Positions 58,923-64,000 of a stretch of 64,000 bases of DNA are shown here, piece by piece. A model generated the notes under the pieces. It had not been told where the DNA came from and did not search any database. It saw only the letters and a list, made by a program, of their open reading frames with translations. The DNA is from Brugia malayi (Eukaryota; Nematoda; Chromadorea; Rhabditida; Onchocercidae): positions 24,482,221-24,546,220 of the forward strand of contig NW_025062479.1 of the NCBI RefSeq assembly GCF_000002995.4. The letters run 5' to 3'. The translations under genes and the position numbers were made by a program. Each line of letters opens with the position of its first letter. The stretch's first letter is position 1.

Positions 58923-60570
58923 TGATTAATAATTATCAAATATAAACGAGAATACGAAAGAGAAAAAATTGAAAGGAATGATAGAAGATTTCGAAAAGAT
59001 TAATTGATTAGTGGATTGATTGATCGATTGATTGTTTGCTTGATTGATTGATTGATTTACTGGTTAATCGAGTGATTGATTGATTTTATTAATTAATTAA
59101 TTAGTTGACTGAATGATTGATTGACTGGTTGATTGAATAATTGATTGATTGGGTGATTGCTTGATTGATTGATTTACTGATTAATCGAGTGAATGATTGA
59201 TTTTATTAATTAATTAATTAGTTGATTGATTAATTGATTGATTATTTTCTTTTTAAACATTTACATACTTAATTTATTTGAATTTAATTTATTTAAATAT
59301 ATATATTTTTTTTTTTCAAAATATTATTTTATAGAAGAGTTACATCCAATAGTTTCACATTTACGAAATTTAAATTGCTACAATCGTCCAGATTATACAA
59401 TGATACATAAATGTTTTCTTAAATTAATTAAACGAATTGATGTACACTATGATGATCGATATGATTGGGAATCTGATTTACAACTTCAATATGTGGTGTG
59501 GTTTTTTTTTTTTTTTTTAAAAAATTAAATTTAAAGTTAAATAAAAAAAAACAAGTAAAAAAAATTTTATTTTAATTAATTAAATGTAAACAAAAATGCT
59601 ACCACTATTTTTTTACTCTTTTGAATGCTACTTTATTTATATAAATAAGTGCTTTTTTTTTTTTTTTTAATTTAATACAAAAATTAAAAATTACAAAATT
59701 AAATAAAATTTGCTTAATAGTACAAAAAAAAAAAAAAAAAACAAGTAAAAAAAATTTATTTTAATTAATTAAATATAAGCAAAAATGCTATCACTATTTT
59801 TTTTTTCTCTTTTAATAAGCATTTTAATTCGTTTTCTTAAAAAAAAAAAAATTAAATTCTAATTTTAATTAAAATCTTTTCTTTTTAATTAAATTTTCAA
59901 ATTCTTTGTTTTTTTTTTTTTTTTTCAATTAAAAATTTCAAAATTCGTTTTTTTTTTTTTTTAGTTAAAGCATCGAAAAAAACGACCAGAATATGAGCAT
60001 GCTGAAGAATTTTTTGCATCTGATCCAATCAAAGTAAATGGACCACCACCAGCTGAATTAAATATGCGTCGAAGTAATGAATGATTTTAATTTTTTATTT
60101 GTTTTTTTGAATTCAAATTTAAATTTTTCACTTAAATTTTTTAAATTCAAATTCAAAAATAACAAATTGAAAATTTTTGAAACAATTTTTAAATTCTTAA
60201 TTTGATTATAACAACGAATCAAAACTGATTTCGTCTGCATTTTCTTTTATGCGTCGAAGTAATGAATGATTTTAATTTTTTATTTTTTTTTTAAATTCAA
60301 ATTTAAATTTTTTAAATTCAAATCCAAAAATAACAAATTAAAAATTTTCAAATTCATAATTTGATTATAACAATTGAGTTAAAATTGATTTCGTCTGCAT
60401 TTTTTTTTAATTTCATTTTTTTTTTTTTTTGTAAAATTTAATTTTTTTTTTTTTTTTTAAAAGAAAATTTTACAGATAAAACAGCGGAAGATTTAGAAGA
60501 AATGTTGGCTAATAATTCATCATTATTAAAAGCAAAAATACAACATAAAGAACAAAAAAAAAAACATTGA
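53494..60570 (+). CDS. TTBK/CK1-like serine/threonine kinase, about 387 aa, with one frame break
   Basis: Exons 53494-53558, 54255-54402, 55226-55357, 56672-56865, 57822-57939, 58660-58803, 59335-59492, 59965-60073 and 60476-60570 join with matched phases. Motifs are canonical: glycine loop DEGGFGQVY, lysine in AALKAE, hinge-region VTLLGENLRTL, catalytic loop VHRDIKPANFVMG, DFG in ILDFGLAR, GTMRYCSPSVH, DDIWSLIYLLIE, RPDYTMIH and the domain end DWESDL. The basic activation-segment insert RKGHWIARRARRSAEF is typical of TTBK-like proteins. The tail is Lys/Glu-rich. In exon 6 the A-run at 58759-58764 is one base short: ATT AAA AAA TGA stops the frame, whereas one more A restores NISDKDLLSHFP leading into EELHPIV. 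This is probably a homopolymer error, possibly a real null. It lies 3.1 kb after kinase 1, same strand, so the two are tandem paralogues. Intron positions are mostly not shared. Confidence 0.92.
53559..54050. repeat. About nine copies of the kinase-2 exon-1 end and its donor in intron 1
   Basis: The exon end GATTTTAAACCCGGTCGAAG with donor GTAAGCTAATTAA recurs through the intron at about 53593, 53663, 53733, 53768, 53818, 53872, 53923, 53969 and 54010. The copy at 53663 is a perfect match through exon end, donor and following bases. Others vary (CTCGGTGGAAGGTTAGC, CCTGGTCGAAAGTAAAT). Spacing is irregular, 35-70 bp. Confidence 0.95.
54403..55225. other. Kinase-2 intron 2, diverged repeats
   Basis: Recurrent TTGTGATTTAAATGATAATT and AAAGTTAAAG blocks and several T-runs. 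No exon end is recognised. Confidence 0.55.
55950..56600. repeat. ~176-bp tandem repeat, 4 copies, in kinase-2 intron 3
   Basis: CTTTTCCTCGACAATACTGC recurs near 55975, 56150, 56323 and 56503. Copies are nearly identical (TTTAAAGCGGTATATTTGCT, AATCTAATTTCTGTCATTTT). The array ends about 70 bp before exon 4. The source is not an exon of this gene as far as I can see. Confidence 0.95.
56870..57420. repeat. ~60-bp TTTA-rich repeats in kinase-2 intron 4
   Basis: Eight or so units of (TTTA)n TTTGTTTATTTA, TTTCTAATTTAAAA and AGAGAGAT. Low complexity. Confidence 0.85.
58020..58380. repeat. ~45-50-bp repeats in kinase-2 intron 5
   Basis: Seven copies of TTAATATCTAATTGATTATT + AATTTTCATTTAAAAGTA. 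No exon end is recognised. Confidence 0.8.
58824..59255. repeat. (GATT)n microsatellite in kinase-2 intron 6
   Basis: A pure run of about 24 GATT units at 58826-58922, then interrupted units to 59250. A ~115-bp block with GATTTACTG(G/A)TTAATCGAGT occurs twice, at about 59052 and 59169. The minus-strand Ile/Asn/Gln/Ser frame is a repeat artefact. Confidence 0.95.
60058..60420. repeat. ~185-bp tandem duplication of the kinase-2 exon-8 end
   Basis: The exon-8 end and donor (ATGCGTCGAA|GTAATGAATG) at 60064 recur at 60249. The 170 bases that follow each also match, ending in GATTTCGTCTGCATTTT. Both copies keep the same GT donor. Confidence 0.93.
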
Positions 60571-61970
60571 ATTGATAAAATTTGCAAATTATAATTTGTT
60601 GATAATTTGAAAATTAAAAATTATATTCATTATTGGTGTTAAATCAATTTCAAATTATATTTCAAAAATAAATTTGTAAGTTAAAAAATTAAACAATAAA
60701 ATTTAAATTATATTCAAATTTAAATTATATTTTGAATAAGTTAAGTTAAAATAAAGTAAGTTAAAAAAAAAAAAAAAAACAATAAAATTTAATCTTTAAA
60801 TTAATATTTAAAGTCAATAATGTTAAAAAAAAAATAAAAAAAATACCTTTAAAAAAAAAAATGAAAGCTAATATTTTAGCATTTTGCTAAAAGTAATGAC
60901 TAGGCTAATAAATAAAATAGCCAAGGATATTATTCAAATATATTTTGTATTTTTAAAACAATGAATTAAACATTTGTTTTCTTTTTGTTTTTATTTATTT
61001 ATTTATTTTTTTATTTCGATGAAAATGAAATTACAGCAACAATAATTTCAAAATGATGTGATTAAGCTGCTTTTAATGTTATCTAAAATAATATTCATCA
61101 TCAAAAAAAGTTTTATATTTGTTATCTAAAAAAAGTTATCTAAAATAAGTTTTATATTTGATAAAAAATTTTAATTAAGTAATTTAGCAAATTAAAATTT
61201 AATTCACAAATTCCGATTAAATTATTTTCTCAAATCGATTAATTTTTATAATTTAAATGGAAAGAAGAGAAGAAAATTAAACGCATTATAATGTTTGCTA
61301 ATTATATAAGAAATAATTTTATTGCAAATTTAATCATTCGCTTTTTTTTTTTTTAATAAAATAAATTTGAAATAAATAATAATTGCAGAAATTTGCAAAA
61401 AGAAAAGAAATATTTCAAAAAGATTTAATTTAAAAAAAAAAATTAATTTATTTGATTTTATTATATCACATAAAATAATGTCTGAAAGTAATAATTTTAA
61501 ATAATAATAATAGTATCAATAAATTTATTTGTTTATTTCACATAGAAATAATAAAATCATTTTTCTATTCGCAATTTTTTTTTACAAAGTTATTTTCAAC
61601 TTTTCTTTTTTTTGAATAAAGTTTAAAATTATTATTAATTTAGTAATTCTAAATAATAATAATAATATCAATAAATTTATTTATTTATTTTACATAGAAA
61701 TAATAAAATAATTTTTCTACTCGCAATTTTTTTTACGAAATTATTTTTAACTTTTTTATTAAATAGAGTTTAAAATTATTATTAATTTATAATATTTGAA
61801 AAATTTTTCTACATTAGCTAATTCATTCCAATTTTTTTCTATTTATAGCCAAAAAAAAAAAAATTCTTTCGTCATTTGAATATGTTTATTGCTTATTTGA
61901 AGCATTGATCTATTATTTAATGCATTAATAAAACAGCTAAACTTAAGATTTGTTTACTTCCATTTTCATT
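60571..61970. other. AT-rich 3' flank of kinase 2
   Basis: No gene is recognised. A diverged duplication with ATAAATTTATTT(G/A)TTTATTT, ACATAGAAATAATAAAAT and CGCAATTTTTTTTAC lies at 61495-61585 and 61655-61740. Confidence 0.5.
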
Positions 61971-61974
61971 TCCT

Positions 61975-62175
61975 TTCTTTCTTTCTTTCTTTCTTTTACC
62001 CTCCTCTCTCTCTCTCCCTCTCTCCCTTTCTCATTTCTTATGTTACTTTTTTGTTATATTTTATTTTGACATCAATAAAAAAGCTAAACTTAAGATTTGC
62101 TTACTTCCATTTTCATTTCCTCTCTTTCTTTCTTTTACCCTCCCTCCCTCTCTCTCTCTCCCTTTTATTTTTCAT
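61975..62175. repeat. Two CT-rich microsatellites within a 120-bp duplication
   Basis: TTCCATTTTCATTTCCT followed by (CTTT)n, then CCTCTCTCTCTCTC, occurs twice (about 61957-62060 and 62103-62185). AAAAAAGCTAAACTTAAGAT-type sequence precedes each. Confidence 0.85.
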
Positions 62176-62654
62176 GCAACTTTTTTGTTATATTTTATTT
62201 TTATAATTTGCTGCATTTTGTTTTTTTTTTTTAGCATTTAACAGAGAAAATTTATTCAAATAATTTGAGTTTATAATTTTTAGTTAAAATTTTTTTCAAA
62301 TAATTTTTAGCTATTTTCAATTAATTGAGTTTATATTTTTAGCTATTTTCAATTAATTGAGTTTTATTTTTAGCTATTTAAGCTTTTTTTTTTTTTTTAA
62401 TAACTTTTAGCTATTTTTAACTAATTTGAGATTATAAAATTGAGATTGTAATAACTTTTAGCATTTAAGCATTCGAGAAAACATTTTTCAACTATTTCAC
62501 CTGTCGCATAATATCATTTGTGATTATAAATTATGCTAAAATAACAATAACAATTATAATAATAAGTTCAAAGTAAAATGAAATTGGTAAATTTGTAAAA
62601 AATATGAAATATTATTGTAAAAAATATGAAATATTAATTAAGCAAATAAATAAT

Positions 62655-63265
62655 TTGTTTACAAATCACAAATCACAGTAATATATTCCTATAATTTGTT
62701 TACCATATCAAATTACAGTAATATATTTTCACAATTAGTTTACAATCACAAATTACAGTAATATATTTTTATAATTTGTTTACAATCACAAATCACAGTA
62801 ATATATTCCTATAATTTGTTTACCATATCAAATTACAGTAATATATTTTCACAATTAGTTTACAATCACAAATTACAGTAATATATTCCTATAATTTGTT
62901 TACAATCACAAATCACAGTAATATATTCCTATAATTTGTTTACAATCACAAATCACAGTAATATATTCCTATAATTTGTTTACAATCACAAATTACAGTA
63001 ATATATTTTTATAATTTGTTTACAATCACAAATTACAGTAATATATTTTTATAATTTGTTTACAGTCACAAATTACAGTAATATATTTTTATAATTTGTT
63101 TACAATCACAAATTACAGTAATATATTTTTATAATTTGTTTACAATCACAAATTACAGTAATATATTTTTATAATTTGTTTACAGTCACAAATTACAGTA
63201 ATATATTTTTATAATTTGTTTACAATCACAAATTACAGTAATATATTCCTATAATTTGTTTACAA
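62655..63265. repeat. 40-bp minisatellite, about 15 copies
   Basis: The unit is TTTGTTTACAATCACAAATT + ACAGTAATATATTTTTATAA with a few variants (TTCCTA, TTTTCACAATTAG, CCATATCAAATT). The direct repeats are contiguous with no unique spacers. Confidence 0.97.
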
Positions 63266-63269
63266 GTCA

Positions 63270-63870
63270 TCGAAATATATTATTGGCATTTAATAAAAGC
63301 CTTTATGGCAGTAATTTTTAATTTTTAATTATCAGATGAATGATGTCATAAATGCAAATTAGGTTTGAAAGTGATATGACGTTAAAAGGTAAATAAGAAA
63401 TTTGCTAAGCTAATTTAATATAAAATATCCATTACTTTAGGAAAGAAAAAAAAAAAAAATTTTTTTTCTTTTCTAGAATTTAAAAATGAAAAAATGACTT
63501 TTTTAAATTTTAGAAAATTGATTAAATTAGTAAAAATTTGAAACTTTTAAGCTTTTTTATTTTCTGTTTTTCCATTTTTGTATTACCATTTTTAATTTTC
63601 GATTTTTGTTTTTTTTTTTAAGTTTTTAAGTGCAATTTCAACTTTTAATTTTTAATTTTTTGTAACCAGACTAAATCTAAAATTTTTCTTTTCTTGCTAA
63701 TATAAAGAAAAATATGCTGAAATTTCAGAAATAACTTTGAAATTTATTCTCAATTGAAAATTGATTCTTTAAAATTTTAAAAAAAGTAGCATTTATCACA
63801 ATAATATCACGTCATTCTTCAATTTTATTCATTTATTTTATTTTTATTTATTTAATTTTTTTTTCGTTTG
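63270..63870. other. AT-rich region, no gene seen
   Basis: Poly-A/T tract at 63449-63468. No coding exon on either strand. Confidence 0.5.
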
Positions 63871-63879
63871 TTTTTTTAG

Positions 63880-64000
63880 GTGTGATTTTAATGATTAATA
63901 ATTTATTATTAAATGTTGATTATTTATCATTGAATATTGATCACTTATCACTGAATATTGATCATTTATCATTAGATACTAATCATTTATCATCAAATAT
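63880..64000 (+). other. Open frame with a 7-residue repeat, running off the window
   Basis: After a poly-T/TTTAG acceptor, an ATG at 63891 opens a frame that is still open at the window end. It contains repeated LSLNIDH/LSLDTNH units from a 21-bp DNA repeat. It might be the first exon of a gene or only a short minisatellite. Confidence 0.25.

Noticed and set aside
58757..58939. Minus-strand Ile/Asn/Gln/Ser repeat frame
   Set aside because: It is the (GATT)n microsatellite read in one frame.
62655..63265. Regular 40-bp repeats as a CRISPR array
   Set aside because: Units are contiguous with no unique spacers, and the window is eukaryotic.

Overview
The window is very AT-rich eukaryotic DNA, with many homopolymer runs of 10-25 A or T, long introns with GT-AG ends and abundant tandem repeats. 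The gene content and splice signals suggest a nematode. Acceptors resembling the nematode TTTCAG signal lie just upstream of some start codons. Two tandem CK1/TTBK-type kinases, a family strongly expanded in nematodes, sit downstream of a secreted serpin. The species cannot be fixed from the sequence alone; a clade III parasitic nematode is a guess.

Layout. 1-614 (-) is a 5'-truncated second copy of the serpin, cut at the window edge. 2239-6732 (+) is a BTB/POZ-domain gene whose core exons are clear but whose reading frame is interrupted in several places. 7750-8134 (-) is a decayed piece of an ERCC6/CSB-like SNF2 ATPase. 10072-10201 (-) and 10530-10686 (+) are two orphan terminal exons. 10738-12095 is a 43-bp satellite built on GGATCC/CCGGATC palindromes. 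14033-16097 (-) is a complete seven-exon serpin of about 391 residues with a signal peptide and a predicted Arg-Met scissile bond. Four copies of a 148-bp repeat lie about 130 bp upstream of its start codon.

17,000-38,700 is a gene-poor desert of homopolymers, microsatellites and tandem arrays (29 bp, 178 bp, 39 bp, about 76 bp units). I found no convincing multi-exon gene there. 38752-40456 (+) is a small three-exon gene of unknown function. 42917-50398 (+) and 53494-60570 (+) are tandem TTBK/CK1-like kinases. The first has degenerate catalytic motifs. The second has canonical motifs but a one-base frame break in an A-run. The last 3.4 kb is repeats plus an open frame running off the end.

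The most unusual signal is in the kinase introns. In at least four cases, and probably five, the 3' end of an exon together with its 5' splice site has been duplicated, often in tandem, into the intron that follows. Examples are a nine-copy array after kinase-1 exon 2 and about nine copies after kinase-2 exon 1. This looks like intron growth by tandem duplication across donor sites, leaving many decoy donors. All exon models here were read by eye from splice signals and frame continuity and have not been checked by alignment or RNA data.
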